Shown here one piece after another: positions 50,540-64,000 of a stretch of 64,000 bases of DNA; position 1 is the stretch's first letter, and the number at the start of each line of letters is the position of its first letter. Source of the DNA: Halocaridina rubra (lineage: Eukaryota > Arthropoda > Malacostraca > Decapoda > Atyidae). The position numbers were made by a program, and so were the translations under genes. A model generated the notes under the pieces. That model had not been told where the DNA came from. It searched no databases and saw nothing but the letters and a program-made list of their open reading frames with translations. The stretch is taken from assembly GCA_037179515.1 (NCBI GenBank), contig JAXCGZ010017028.1, positions 65,001-129,000 of the forward strand, read 5' to 3'.

Positions 50540-52466
50540 TTATAAGGAGGAGGAAACTGGAGAGGCAGGTACTGAAGGGACTGGGGCAGGTGAGTTTCGA
50601 GAGGCAAGAGAATCTGTAGCAGATGCTGGAGACACTGGGGCAGGTACTTTTATAGCGGCAGCTAAGGTAGAGGGTACAGAATCAGTTGGAGGCGGCTCAA
50701 CCCTCACAAAGAATTGTTTCAGGTAAGTCTGGAAGGATGCCCTCTTCTTCTCCTCCCAAATTTCCTTTTAACACAGCAGGCAATCCGTGACTCTTCTGGT
50801 GACCTTAGTGTACCTGGAATTGCCCTCTATCAAGGCAAAAGCTTCTTCTCTATCCCTGCTTGTGGATCTCTTGGGCTCTGGGCTAAGTATTTTTTATTCC
50901 TTTTCAACCATTTGCTTCTCCAGTTGAATGAGGTCTTCAGCAGATAACTCCTCTCCATGTTCACTACTCTATTGGCCACAGTTTGAACTGAGTAATGAGT
51001 CTCAATAAAAGCCTGCACATCATTCAACTTACTAAAAATTTCTATAAATTCTTTACTGGACATCTTTTACCTCTCATCCCCCTCCTCTGGTGACTCCTCC
51101 TCTTGGAGAATCTTCACCTGTTCACGATGCAACTCAACTAATTCTTCGATGATAAGTTCTTCTTTGTGGTCCTCCACCAACTCCTCCACATCCTCCTCCT
51201 TGACCTCCAAGCCAAAACTTTTGCCTGTGGCCACAATTTCATTAACAATTTGAATAGCTAACTCCTGTTTGAAGCCCTCGAAGTCTCTATCAGTCACACA
51301 ACCTGGCCAAAGTTTACTCCAGGTGGAATTCAAAGTACGATACGAGACCTCCTTCCATGCTTTTTCAATGAACCCAATGCAATGGTGACCTGGAAACACC
51401 TGGCAAAAAGACCCTTCATATACAACTTTTTGTAATTAGAAATTACCTGCTGGTCAATGGGTGGGAGGATAGGAGTGGTGTTGGGAGGCAGAAATTTTAC
51501 TATAATGGAGTCTTAATGTATAGCGAGATCTTTTACACCTGGAGGATGGGTAGAAGCATTATCCATTATGAGGAGACACTTAAGGGGCAAATCATTTCCT
51601 CAAAATATTTTTGCACTGCTGGCACAAACACTTCAATAAACCACTCTAGGAATATAATCCGAGTGACCCAAGCCTCTGAATTTGGCCTCCACATTACTGG
51701 AAAGCTAGTATTAAACACATTATTGCGCTTAAACACACACAGATTTTCAAGAGTGGTAAACTAAAACAGGCTTGATCTTACAGTCTCCACTAGCATTAGC
51801 GCACAATAAAAGTGCAAGCCTGTTTTTCATTAGTTTGTGGTCAGGCAGTGACTTCTCCTCTTGGGTTATATATGTTCTTTTGGGCATTTTTTTCCAAAAG
51901 AGTCCTGTTTTATCACAATTAAAAACTTGTTGCGAGATATAACCTTTATTCTCAACATATTTAGCGAATTCCTTCACGTAAGAATCCGCTGCTTTTTGGT
52001 CAGAACAAGCCGCCTCTCCATGTCTATTGACGCTATGAATCTCAATTCGTTGACGAAAGTGTTCAAACCGGCTTCTGCTTGCTTTAAAGTCCTTAACTTT
52101 AGCACCACTAGAACTAGGAGAGTTTGCTACTAAATCATGGTGGATTTGCAAAGCTTTAGTGCATATTATGGCCTCGCTAATACTATCTCTATCCAGCTGT
52201 TATTCATTTATCCACAACAATAGTAATTGTGACCTTTTCTTCATTAAGATATTTACTCCCTTAGCCACGTCAGCTGCCTTTAAGATCTCTTTATTCTTTA
52301 AATTAGTACAAATGGTCGATTTTGCCATGTCATACTGCGTAGCGAGATTGGACATACGAACCCCATTTTTATATTTAGAATTATTTCTTTCTTAATTTTC
52401 TACTGTTAAGTGTCTAGGGTGTTTGATGCCAATATCACTAGCACTTTTATCTTTCTTAGGAGCCAT
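50540..52466 (-). pseudogene. Tigger-like transposase of T3 (broken)
   Basis: Starts MAPKKDKSASDIGIKHPRHL at 52466, then a stop, remnants of the helix-turn-helix and a frame 51747-52151. That frame has KDFKASRSRFEHFRQRIEIH (second DNA-binding domain), NCDKTGLFWKKMPKRTY (first catalytic Asp) and CANASGDCKIKPVLVYHS. The second and third catalytic regions (51430-51745) are badly frameshifted. The C-terminus (51067-51399, then 50545-50780) reads GLEVKEEDVEELVEDHKEEL and a Pro/Ser-rich tail. Same family as T2. Confidence 0.8.
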
Positions 52467-52603
52467 AATAATGCTAAAGAAAAGCAAAACAATGGAAAAT
52501 AAAGCAAGAACTACAATCAGATTACGAACGAACCACACAGCACGGGCACCAATGCAAACCTGAGAGCGGGCGAATGGGACACATGGTGGCTTGGCCAACA
52601 CAT

Positions 52604-52672
52604 GCATGTTCGTGGGTTAGATTTTGTTCGTGGGTTGGATTTTATTTGTGGGTTAGATTTTGTTAGTGGTTT
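52604..52672. repeat. Short minisatellite, about 20-bp unit
   Basis: TTCGTGGGTTAGATTTTG-like units occur about three and a half times. Confidence 0.75.
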
Positions 52673-52701
52673 CGTTTGTTTGTTGTGGGTTGGGGTCACC
52701 A

Positions 52702-52809
<108 letters not shown>

Positions 52810-52904
52810 CTTGTTCCTTTTATACGCGATTTTTTTATATGCGAAATTGCAATAACGCCCCCTAAAAATAATAGTAAAAAATTCGGAATTCGTGAATAAC
52901 GCAA

Positions 52905-53115
52905 TTTTTTTTTTTTTTTTCTGACAACAGGATGGACCAACAAATGATAAAATAAAACATTCTTTATCAGGCTGTAAAGAGAAACAGATGGAAAGTGTAA
53001 TGACCTGTCAGATGTGAAGGGATTATAAAAGATGTGTAATGAATATCCAACTCTCTGCTGGGTTTTAATATACCTCTGCATTACTCTCATGATGTCTATT
53101 CCAAAAGTTCTCTTA
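52905..53115 (-). mobile_element. Jockey-like LINE 3' tail in F3
   Basis: A T run, then CTGACAACAGGATGGACC and AAAACATTCTTTATCAGGCT. Same position relative to the left end as in F1 (34545), so it was present before these copies spread. Confidence 0.6.
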
Positions 53116-53119
53116 GATC

Positions 53120-53122
<3 letters not shown>

Positions 53123-53172
<50 letters not shown>
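53123..53172. repeat. (ATT)n microsatellite
   Basis: About 16 trinucleotide units. Confidence 0.95.
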
Positions 53173-53334
53173 TTTAACAATAATTTTCCTTTGATGATGA
53201 TTGTGGAGATTATTATTATTATTATTAATATCATTATTATTACGAATTTGTAATTAAGCCATTATTTTTGCAATAAATAATGTAGTTGTGGTTGAATGAA
53301 CAAGAGTTAATTAAAGACCTCTCTCTCTCTCGTT

Positions 53335-53934
53335 TCATTTCACTTACATTATATAGAATATATTTATATTAAAAGGAGAATAGTCTTACAAACAACGCAT
53401 ACATCAGTTACTTTACAAGCTGATGAGTCGTTTGGGGCAGCAAATGATAAATATAATAATGCACTTTTAATAAAAACGTTAATGAGTTAAAAGACCGTTA
53501 AATTTATTTCCTTTCCACGAATCCTTTGTAATGTCTCTTAAACAGGAATTAGGTAGAAATTTTTCATCATATTATGTAAATACAATTATTGCTTTAGTCT
53601 TCATCACGTTCATTACAGTGCTCATGTTAAAGGTAGTAAACCAAAGTTTTAATTCGTTTTTTGTAAAGAAATATGAGAGAGAGAGAGAGAGAGAGTAATT
53701 GGATACATTTTATTAACAAATTTGTCATTCAGAAACCAGATACAAATTTGAAAATGGAAGGAGGATGCAAAACACGTGTTCTGAAAATATTAAGAACATA
53801 AGAATAGGGGACACTGCAACATGCTTACTGGCACACACGAGGCAGTTCCATTCTTGAATGATAACCTATTCTATTCTACTCTACTTATTTATTCTATTTT
53901 TCTTTTTATGATTTTTCTAATAAACACTACTCTA
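53335..53934. other. Unassigned stretch inside F3
   Basis: No coding match. A (GA)n run is at 53674-53694. 53795-53870 (AAGAACATAAGAATAGGGGA, then ACACGAGGCAGTTCC) may be LINE 3' UTR sequence linked to the adjacent CR1/L2-like fragment; this is tentative. Confidence 0.4.
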
Positions 53935-54245
53935 TTCATACACACCCTACCTCTGTCATATGTCTATCTAATCTACATTTGAAGGTGTCTAAGGCATTGG
54001 CATTTATTATCCTACTAGGAATACTCTACGGTATTACCAAGCCAATTTTCACCAATTTACCTTCTGAACCTAAATTTATCAAGATTAAATCCATTACCCA
54101 TTACGAGTTCTGGTTTGATCATGAATTTTTAAAACTAAATTAATATCACCCTTGTTAATCCCTTTAAACCATTTATACACCTCAATCATATCCCCCCTAA
54201 CTCTGTGCCTCTCTAGAGAATGTAGATTAAGTTTTTTTTAATGTC
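53935..54245 (-). pseudogene. CR1/L2-like LINE C-terminal fragment carried in F3
   Basis: Same fragment as in F1 and F2, here uninterrupted: CCTACCTCTGTCATATGTCT (3' end) through the RGDMIEVYKWFKG-like coding block in complement. A non-functional passenger. Confidence 0.65.
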
Positions 54246-54740
54246 ATTTGGTAGATTTAGGCATTGCATAATTATTTTTTTTTCGTTTTTTAGTCTTGCT
54301 TTGGTTATTTATAATTCTTATTTTATCTTATATACATTTGCAGATGGAGGCTCGTTCTCCTGCATCCTCCTCCTCTTCTACCACATAAGTTACTTGCTCA
54401 CTGCCACCATGCATGTCCCAGTGTACTGTATAACTGTTGCCCACTGCATAATAGAGTAAAGTATAGTAATGTATGTTAATTTCTAGCTGTAAAGTGAATA
54501 TGAATATCTTTTGCATACTCTTAAAAATAGATACAGGGCTTTCTGCTTTGCTATGTAGTAATAAAATATTTTTTTTATTTATCTTATATCTTTGGCATGG
54601 TGTGTCTATGTAAGGTTTGGAACGTATCTATGCCCTTTATCATTGTTTCCTATGAAAAATAACTCGTTTATTCACGCGATTTTCCATTTACACGACACTT
54701 CTGAGAACCTATCTAGGCGTTATTTTGAGAACAAGGTGTA

Positions 54741-54744
<4 letters not shown>

Positions 54745-54814
<70 letters not shown>
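54745..54814. repeat. (TA)n microsatellite
   Basis: TA run between F3 and E4. Confidence 0.95.
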
Positions 54815-54817
<3 letters not shown>

Positions 54818-55065
54818 TGTTCCTCCGGTTATTCACGTTTCTTGATTTGTGTTCTCACTGTATCGCGTTTTTCTTTTGGATAAATTATTATTTTATTTTA
54901 TGGGTATATGCAAAAATATTAAAATATTAAAAAAAGAAAATTCTCAGTATTTTCATTTTTTTTTATAGAAAAAAACATATTTCATTATCTAATTGATAAA
55001 AAAAATTTATTTCCCAGCCTACAAATAATAAAACAGTAAAGAATAGTAAAAAACATAAATTTAGA

Positions 55066-55244
55066 TAGATAGATAGATAGATACGTTTATTGACCACCTC
55101 TTTTGAAAAGTACAGTATAATCTTTACAAAAGGAATATTTGGTCCAAATTACAATGAATAAATACAACAGATTTTGTACAATCATCAAAAAGGTAAATGA
55201 ATTTTAAATTAATATACATTGTACTAATAACTGAATGATATACG
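55066..55244 (-). mobile_element. Small insertion with (TAGA)n edge in E4
   Basis: (TAGA)n then TACGTTTATTGACCACCTC. E5 and E6 lack it at the same point (they read from AATTTAGATATTCGTACG or AATTTAGATATACGTACG straight across). Possibly a LINE tail on the - strand. Confidence 0.6.
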
Positions 55245-55874
55245 TACGTACAGTATAACTCACAGTATTGCATCATGCGAAATAGTGTTCGATAGCGTAC
55301 AACGTATTGGGGTCGCAGCTACGTGAGCTAGCATATATATTTATAATTCTAGTAATTTCATGATTTTATTGATAAAAAATGTATTTACTAGCCTACGAAT
55401 AATAAAACAATAAAAAATAGTAATAAACATAAATACTAGCAGTATTGCAACATGTAAAATACGATACCGCTATCAGCGCTTCGGACAAAGACTCACTCAG
55501 TCTAACTCACGTGTGCGCCGTGCACGTTGTGCATATTAAACGTTTTGCTTGTGTTCGATAGCGTACAATGTATTGGGGTCGTAGCTACGTGAGCTATCAT
55601 ATATATTTATATTTCCAGTAGTTTCATGATTTTATTGATTAAAAAAATGTAATTCTTAGCCTAAGAATAATAAAACATTAAAAAATAGTAAAAAACATAA
55701 ATACTAACAGTATTGCAACATGTAAAATACGATACCACTGCTAGCATTTCGGACAAAGGCTTCCACCATCTTCCATTGTCTCGCCTCACTCGTGTGCGCC
55801 GTTCACGTTGTGCTTATTATTATTAATATGTTTTGCTTGTGATTTTTTTACTCGCATATTTTAACCTTTGCAAT

Positions 55875-56023
55875 GCCTCCCAAACATCCTTCATCTTTTA
55901 TGGCTTCTTGTAGTGAGCCTAAGCAGCAAAGGAAAATGTTAACCATTGTAGATAAAGTGAAACTCTTAGATATGTTGAAAGAAGGAAATAAGTTTGTGGA
56001 TGTCGGCCGCTATTTTACGTAAA
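55875..56023 (+). pseudogene. Pogo/Tigger-like transposase N-terminus (family A, copy E4)
   Basis: Starts MPPKHPSSFMASCSEPKQQR and continues KMLTIVDKVKLLDMLKEGNK FVDVGRYF, then TAA. This is the N-terminal CENP-B-type helix-turn-helix start of Tigger/jerky-like transposases. The rest is missing; satellite-type sequence follows. The same start lies in complement in E5 and E6. It identifies the parent class of the satellite-bearing family A. Confidence 0.8.
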
Positions 56024-56296
56024 CGTAAAAATTATTGTAAAATACTGTACCTATGTATGTCACGTCATCATCACCTCATTCACGGTAAGTTTTTCTATCA
56101 CTTTCATAAAAAATTACGTTGCTTGCTGATAGTTATAATGTAAAGGGTGTTTTTTTAACAGTACAGGGAGGGTTTATACAGTGTAAACGTAAAAATAAAT
56201 TAAAATATCTATGTACATATAGGCTGATCCTACTCCGCGGTTTTCCTGGTTCGCACCCGGTCCCGGAACCAAACCACCGCGATAAGGGGGGGAACA

Positions 56297-57778
<1,482 letters not shown>

Positions 57779-57782
57779 TATA

Positions 57783-60035
57783 CAGTGTTACCCCGGTTAT
57801 TCGTGCTCCTTGAATCGTTCTCACTCTATCGCGGTTTATTTTGGATAAATTATTATTTCATTTTATGGGTATACGCAAAAATATTAAAATATTAAAAAAA
57901 ATATTTTCAGTATTTTCATTTTTTTATTGAAATTTACATTGCGTGCTGTTATTTATAATGTAAAGGGTGTTTTTTTAACAGTGCAGGGAGGGTTTATACA
58001 GTTCGTAAACGAAAAAATAATTGTAAATGAGTATGTGTGTCACGTCATCATCACCTCATTCATCGTAATTTTATCTATCACTTTCATAAAAATTTACGTT
58101 GCTTGCTGTTATTTATAATGTAAAGGGTGTTTTTTTAACAGTGCAGGGAGGGTTTATACAGTACGTAAACGAAAAAATAATTGTAAATGAGTATGTATGT
58201 CTCGTCATTATCACCTCATTCACCGTAATTTTATCTATCACTTTCATAAAAATTTACGTTGCTTGCTGTTATTCATAATGTAAAGGGTTTTTTCTTAACA
58301 GTGCAGGGAGGGTTTATACAGTACGTAAACGAAAAAATAATTGTAAATGAGTATGTATGTCACGTCATTATCACCTCATTCACCGTAATTTTATCTATCA
58401 CTTTCATAAAAATTTACGTTGCTTGCTGTTATTTATAATGTAAAGGGTGTTTTTTTAACAGTGTAGGGAGGGTTTATGCAGTACGTAAACGAAAAAATAA
58501 TTGTAAATGAGTGTATGTTATGTCATTATCACCTCATTCACCGTAATTTTATCTATCACTTTCATAAAAATTTACGTTGCTTGCTGTTATTTATAATGTA
58601 AAGGGTGTTTTTTTAACAGTGCAGGGAGGGATTATACAGTACGTAAACGAAAAAATAATTGTAAATGAGTATGTATGTCACATCATTATGACCTCATTCA
58701 CCGTAATTTTATCTATCACTTTCATAAAAATTTACGTTGCTTGCTGTTATTTATAATGTAAAGGGTGTTTTTTTAACAGTGTAGGGAGGGTTTATACAGT
58801 ACATAAACGAAAAAATAATTATAAATGAGTATGTATGTCACGTCATCATCACCTCATTCACTGTAATTTTATCTATCACTTTCATAAAAATTTACGTTAC
58901 TTGCTGTTATTTATAATGTAAAGGGTGTTTTTTTTAACAGTGCAGGAAGGGTTTATGCAGTACGTAAACGAAAAAATAATTGTAAATGAGTATGTATGTC
59001 ACGTCATTATCACATCATTCACCGTAAATTTATCTATCACTTTCATAAAAATTTACGTTGCTTGCTGTTATTTATAATGTAAAGGGTGTTTTTTTAACAG
59101 TGCAGGGAGGGTTTATACATTACGTAAACGAAAAAATAATTGTAAATGAGTATGGATGTCACGTCATAATCACCTCATTCACCATAATTTTATCTATCAC
59201 TTTCATAAAAATTTACGTTGCTTGCTGTTATTTATAATGTAAAGGGTGTTTTTTTAACAGTGTGGGGAGGGTTTATACAGTACGTAAACGAAAAAATAAT
59301 TGTAAATGAGTATGTATGTCACGTCATTATAACCTCATTCACCGTAATTTTATCTATCACTTTCATAAAAATTTACGTTGCTTGCTGTTATTTATAATGT
59401 AAAGGGTGTTTTTTTAACAGTGCAGGGAGGGTTTATACAGTACGTAAACGAAAAAATAATTGTAAATGAGTATGTATGTCATGTCATCATCACCTCTTTC
59501 ACCGTAATTTTATCTATCACTTTCATAAAAATTTACGTTGCTTGCTGTTATTTATAACAAAAAGGGCGTTTTTTTAACAGTTCAGGGAGGGTTTATACAG
59601 TACGTAAACGAAAAAATAATTGTAAATGAGTATGTATGTCAAGTCATTATCACCTCCTTCACCGTAATTTTATCTATCACTTTCATAAAAATTTACGTTG
59701 CTTGCTGTTATTTATAATGTAAAGGGTGTTTTTTTAACAGTGCAGGGAGGGTTTATACAGTACGTAAACGAAAAAATAATTGTAAATGAGTACGTATGAC
59801 ACATCATTATCACCTCATTCACTGTAATTTTATCTATCACTTTCATAAAAATTTACGTTGCTTGCTGTTATTTATAATGTAAATGGTGTTTTTTTAAGAG
59901 TGCAGGGAGGGTTTATACAGTGTAAACGTGAAAATATATTAAAATATCTATGTACATATAGGCGGATCCTACTTCGCGGATTTCCTGGTTCGCGCCGGGT
60001 CCCGGAACCAAACTACCGCAATAAGTGAGGCAACA

Positions 60036-60038
<3 letters not shown>
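57783..60038 (-). mobile_element. Family A element with the longest 160-bp satellite (copy E3)
   Basis: Left end CAGTGTTACCCCGGTTATTC, right end ATAAGTGAGGCAACACTG. It abuts E5 with only TATA (57779-57782) between. Inside is almost all satellite (57930-59930). It is E1 in reverse orientation with more units. Confidence 0.78.
57930..59930. repeat. 160-bp satellite array inside E3
   Basis: The mark GCAGGGAGGGTTTATACAG or a variant recurs about every 160 bp, 13 times, from 57987 to 59906. Copies are well conserved, with scattered single-base changes. Confidence 0.95.

Positions 60039-60102
<64 letters not shown>
60039..60102. repeat. (TA)n microsatellite
   Basis: TA run between E3 and E6. Confidence 0.95.
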
Positions 60103-60109
<7 letters not shown>

Positions 60110-61400
60110 CCCCCATTATCGCAAGGGTTCGGTTCCGGGACCCGGCACGAAACAGGAAAATTGCGGAGTTGGATCAGCCAATATGTACATAGATATTTTA
60201 ATCTATTTTTACGTTTACACCGTATAAACTGCATAAACCCTCCCTGTACTGTTAACAAACCACCCTTTACTTCATAAATAACAGCATGCAAGAATAAATT
60301 TATATGACACTCATGTGCACAGGTATTTTACAATTATTATTACCTTTACTGTATAAACCCTCCCTGCACTGTTAAAAAACCATCCTTTACTTTATAAATA
60401 ACAGCATGCAACGTAAATTTATATGTACGTGATAGGTAAACTTACCTTATCTGTTATGGTTAACATTTTCTTTAGCCGCTTAGGCTCACTACAAGAAGCC
60501 TTAGAAGATGAAGGATGCTTGGGAGGCATTGCAAAGGTTAAAATATGCGAGTAAAAAAATCACAAGCAAAACGTATTGATAAGCACAACGTAAACGGCGC
60601 ACACGAGTGAGGCGAGACAATGGAAGATGGTGGAAGACTTCGTCCGAAACGCTGATAGTGGTATCGCTTTTACATGTTGCAATACTGTTAATATTTATGT
60701 TTTTTACAATTTTTTACTGTTTTATTATTCTTAGGCTAAGAAATAAGTTTTTTTATCAATAAAATCATGAAACTACTGGAAATATAAATATATATGCTAG
60801 CTCACGTAGCTGCAACCCCAATACATTGTACGCTATCGGACACAAGCAAAATATTTAATAAGCACAACGTAAACGGTGCACACGTGAGTTAGACTGAAAG
60901 AGCCTGTGTCCGAAAGGCTGATAGCGATATCGTATTTTACATGTTGCAATACTGTTAGTATTTATGTTTTTTACTATTTTTTACTGTTTTATTATTCTTA
61001 GGCTAAGAAATACGTTTTTTATCAATAAAATCATGACACTACTGGAAATATAAATATATATGCCAGCTCACGTAGCTGCGACCCCAATACATTGTACGCT
61101 ATCAGACACTATTTCGCATGATGCAATACTGTGAGCTATACTGTACGTACGTATATCTAAATTTATGTTTTTTACTATTTCTTACTGTTTTATTATTCGT
61201 AGGCTGGGAAATAAATTTTTTTTATCAATTAGATAATGAAATATGTTTTTTTTTTCAATAAAAAGATGAAAATACTGAGAATTTTTATTTTTTTAATATT
61301 TTTGCATATACCCAAAAAATAAAATAATAATTAGCAAAAAAAAAAAAAGTGGTACAGTGAAAACGCGAACCAAGAAACACGATCCAGCTGGGGATCACTG
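60103..61400 (-). mobile_element. Family A element with transposase start (copy E6)
   Basis: Left end TAGTGATCCCCCATTATCGC, right end GCTGGGGATCACTG. Nearly the same layout as E5: satellite-type units at left, transposase start at about 60527 in complement, leader repeats at about 60805 and 61075. Confidence 0.75.
60445..60527 (-). pseudogene. Pogo/Tigger-like transposase N-terminus (family A, copy E6)
   Basis: MPPKHPSSSKASCSEPKRLK then KMLTITDK and the same GGTAAGTTTACC donor-like sequence as E5. Truncated. Confidence 0.72.
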
Positions 61401-61821
<421 letters not shown>

Positions 61822-62206
61822 CACCTAGTTTCTGAAAAACGGCTAGATAGGTTCTCAGAAGTGACGGGTAAATGGAAAATCGCGTGAAAAAACGAGTCAT
61901 ATTCCATAGGAAACAATGATAAAGGGCATAGATACGTTCCACAACCTTACAAAGACACACTATGCCAAAGATATAAGATAAGTAACACATATTTTATAAG
62001 TACATAACAGAGCAGAAAGACCTAGTTATTTATATTAACATGCAAATAGTGTACAGTATAAAAGATATACAGATTTACTGTGCAGTAAACAAATTAATGC
62101 ACTCAATTATGCGGTGGGCAACAGGCATACACTGGAACGTGCATGGTGGCCAGTGTTGACAGATAAAGCGGATGTGTTTATTTCAAATGTATGGTACATT
62201 TTAGGA
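61822..62206 (-). mobile_element. Family B end fragment (copy F4)
   Basis: CACCTAGTTTCTGAAAAACG then GATAGGTTCTCAGAAGTGAC, the family B right end in reverse, with about 380 bp of adjoining sequence. The remainder is absent. Confidence 0.65.
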
Positions 62207-62485
62207 TATACACCTTGTTCCTTTTTTTGCGTGATTCTTTTATCCACGAAATTGCAATAACGCCCCTAAATAATAATAGTAAAAAAATTCGAATTTCGCG
62301 AATAAAGCCCACCAAATTTTTTTTATTTTTTGTTTATTTCAGTAAATAAGTGCCCGCAGACGCTTTGCCTGCCATGCTGCCATCAGTGTGCCATTACCCA
62401 GCATAGTGAGTGAATATATTTAGTGTTCTGTGTTTGTTTGTATTTTCAGTTCTTTTATATTTTAAAGATTATATATTGTACTATC

Positions 62486-62660
62486 ATGGCCAGTAAAAAC
62501 CTAGGAAAAGTCTGTCTAAGTGCTTCTACTCCTAAAAGAGGCAGAAAGGCAATAGTTCTTGAAATAAAATTGCAATATTTGGGCCGTTATGAGAGTAGTG
62601 AGAATCAGGTCCCCATTAATCCGGCAAAGCATTACAGTGAATATTACGGTTTGTGTTTTC
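62486..62660 (+). pseudogene. Tigger-like transposase N-terminus (family B), unit 1
   Basis: MASKNLGKVCLSASTPKRGR then KAIVLEIKLQYLGRYESSEN. This is the start of the CENP-B-type helix-turn-helix of a Tigger-like transposase. It is the only one of the four starts that lacks the stop after ACTP. It ends where the leader sequence (TTTTCCATTCTTTTATATTT) begins again. Confidence 0.72.
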
Positions 62661-62697
62661 CATTCTTTTATATTTTAAAGATTATATATTGTACTAT

Positions 62698-62922
62698 CAT
62701 GGCCACTAATTGCCCAGGAAAAGACTGTATAAGTGCTTGTACTCCCATATAAGGCAAAACGGCAATAATTCTTGAAATAAAATTGCAAGGGTTGAGCTGT
62801 CATGAGAGTGGAGAGAGTACGGTCGCCACTGAACAGGCGTTGCATCTCAGTGAATGTATGTACGTACACACTATCCGTGAAAATGAGGAAAAAGAAAAAG
62901 TGCAAAAACTGGTATTAGTTTA
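62698..62922 (+). pseudogene. Tigger-like transposase N-terminus (family B), unit 2
   Basis: MATNCPGKDCISACTPI, stop, then GKTAIILEIKLQGLSCHESG and LHLSECMYVHTIRENEEKEK. The shared stop (CATATAAGG) is also in unit 3. Later 62960-63040 has two GKMEKM-type pieces, each followed by a GGTAAGT motif. Confidence 0.72.
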
Positions 62923-63323
62923 ACTTCAGCTAAATCTTCATATGCTTGATCGGATACTATGGGAAAAATGGAAAAAATGGTAAGTAAGAAGTTTTCATAT
63001 TGTTGATCGGATAATTTGGAAAAAATGGGAAAAATGGTAAGTGTACGACACTGCTTCCACGAGTACAAGCTTAGTTTACCCTAGATCTGGACAATAATTT
63101 CCCTAAATCCATATTGAGTATCCTAAAAGTAATGAAATTCATCATTATTATAATTATTATTATTATTATCATTACATTATGATTATTATTATATACTCAA
63201 CGTAGATATCACATCATCATTCTCTGATTACCCTAAATTAGGGTATCCACTGTGGGTGGATATATTTATAACTGTTTGTGTTTTCCGTTCTTTTATATTT
63301 TAAAGATTATATACTGTACTATC

Positions 63324-63700
63324 ATGGCCACTAAATGCTCAGGAAAAGACTGTGTAAGTGCTTGTACTCCCATATAAGGCCGATAGGCAATAATTCTTGA
63401 AATAAAATTGCAAGGGATTGAGCCGTCATGAGAGTGGTGAGAGAGCGGTCGCCATAGAACAGGCGTTGCATCTCAGTGAATGTATTTAAGTACACACTAT
63501 CCGTGAAAATGAGGAAAAAATAAAAGTGTAAAAACTGGTTTTAGCTTAACTTCGGCTAAATCTTCATATTCCTGATCGGATATTCTGGGGAAAATGGAGA
63601 AAATGGTATGTAAGAAGTTTTCATATTGTTGATCGGCTATTCTGGAGAAAATGGGAAAAATGGTAAGTGTGCAACACTGCTTCTACAAGTACAAGCTTAG
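63324..63700 (+). pseudogene. Tigger-like transposase N-terminus (family B), unit 3
   Basis: MATKCSGKDCVSACTPI, the same stop, then remnants like unit 2 (LHLSEC, IRENEEKIKV). The start is 626 bp after unit 2. Confidence 0.72.
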
Positions 63701-63960
63701 TTTACCCTAGATCTGGACAAAAATTTCCCTAAATCCATATTGAGTACCCTAAACGTGATGAAATTCTTCATTATTATAATTATTATAATTATTATTATTA
63801 TCATTATATTATGATTATTATTATATACTCAATGTAGATATCACATTATCATTCTCTGATTACCCTAAATTAGGGTATTTTATCCACTGTGCGTGGATAT
63901 ATTTATAACTGTTTGTGTTTTCCGTTCCTTTATATTTTAAAGATTATATATCGTACTATC

Positions 63961-64000
63961 ATGGTCACTAAATGCCCAGGTAAAGACTGTATAAGTGCTT
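63961..64000 (+). pseudogene. Tigger-like transposase N-terminus (family B), unit 4 (cut by window)
   Basis: MVTKCPGKDCISA, 637 bp after unit 3, then the window ends. Confidence 0.7.

Larger units (their letters stand above)
48285..52700 (-). mobile_element. Tigger-like DNA transposon (copy T3) with nested LINE
   Basis: The 3' end is at 48285 (CAGGGCGTCCTCAATTTACG). The transposase runs 52466 to about 50540 on the - strand. A Jockey-like LINE (48470-50401) splits the 3' UTR. The 5' terminal repeat was not found; the right edge dissolves into a short minisatellite and a TA tract near 52600-52700. Confidence 0.75.
62211..64000 (+). mobile_element. Family B element with tandemly repeated transposase start (copy F5, runs off window)
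   Basis: Left end CACCTTGTTCCTTTTTTTGC with AATTGCAATAACGCCCC. From 62486 onward the first part of a Tigger-like transposase recurs four times, the last three about 630 bp apart. The far end lies outside the window. Confidence 0.7.

Noticed and set aside
57930..59930. Regular repeat and spacer pattern that might suggest a CRISPR array
   Set aside because: The whole 160-bp unit is conserved, so there are no unique spacers. The host is eukaryotic and the array is bounded by transposon ends.

Overview
This is eukaryotic DNA, probably from an arthropod and most likely a decapod crustacean. I infer this from introns with GT/AG borders, extreme (TA)n and (GA)n microsatellites, and the mix of CR1/L2-like, Jockey-like and RTE-like LINEs with pogo/Tigger-type DNA transposons. 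No prokaryotic operon, CRISPR array, rRNA or canonical tRNA gene was seen. Almost all of the window is transposable-element sequence; only two host genes can be supported.

Region 1 (1-21.8 kb, + strand) is the 3' end of an unrecognised gene. It has three phase-0 coding exons (220-447, 628-750, 21421-21474), a stop codon and a poly(A) signal. Its last intron is about 20.7 kb. Inside that intron are a foldback MITE, a minisatellite split by a Jockey-like LINE, an antisense tandem array of CR1/L2-like LINE units (4.4-15.4 kb) with one near-full-length copy (10.9-14.8 kb), a second Jockey-like LINE, an RTE-derived short element and the tail of another LINE. All of these appear broken, apart from an intact-looking ORF1.

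Region 2 (22-30 kb) has a (GA)n tract, another decayed CR1/L2-like copy, a decayed Gypsy-type LTR element on the - strand (24.8-27.9 kb), and RTE-type LINE pieces, one of which carries a tRNA-derived SINE.

Region 3 (30-40 kb and 43.9-64 kb) is built of TA-flanked DNA transposons separated by (TA)n tracts. Family A (ends like CAGTGTTRCC; copies at 30.3, 36.8, 54.8, 56.5, 57.8 and 60.1 kb, plus an end at 46.5 kb) carries either a 160-bp satellite array or the first codons of a pogo/Tigger-like transposase. Family B (ends like CACCTTGTTCC; copies at 34.4, 38.9, 52.8, 61.8 and 62.2 kb) carries captured LINE fragments and transposase exon pieces. Three larger Tigger-like transposase pseudogenes lie at 32.8, 46.8 and 50.5 kb; two of these elements meet tail to tail at 48283, and one is split by a Jockey-like LINE.

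Between them, at 41.0-42.0 kb on the - strand, is an intact 296-codon C2H2 zinc-finger exon, the best candidate for a functional gene here. The mobile elements do not form a working pathway. They form nested layers whose order can be read from who interrupts whom.
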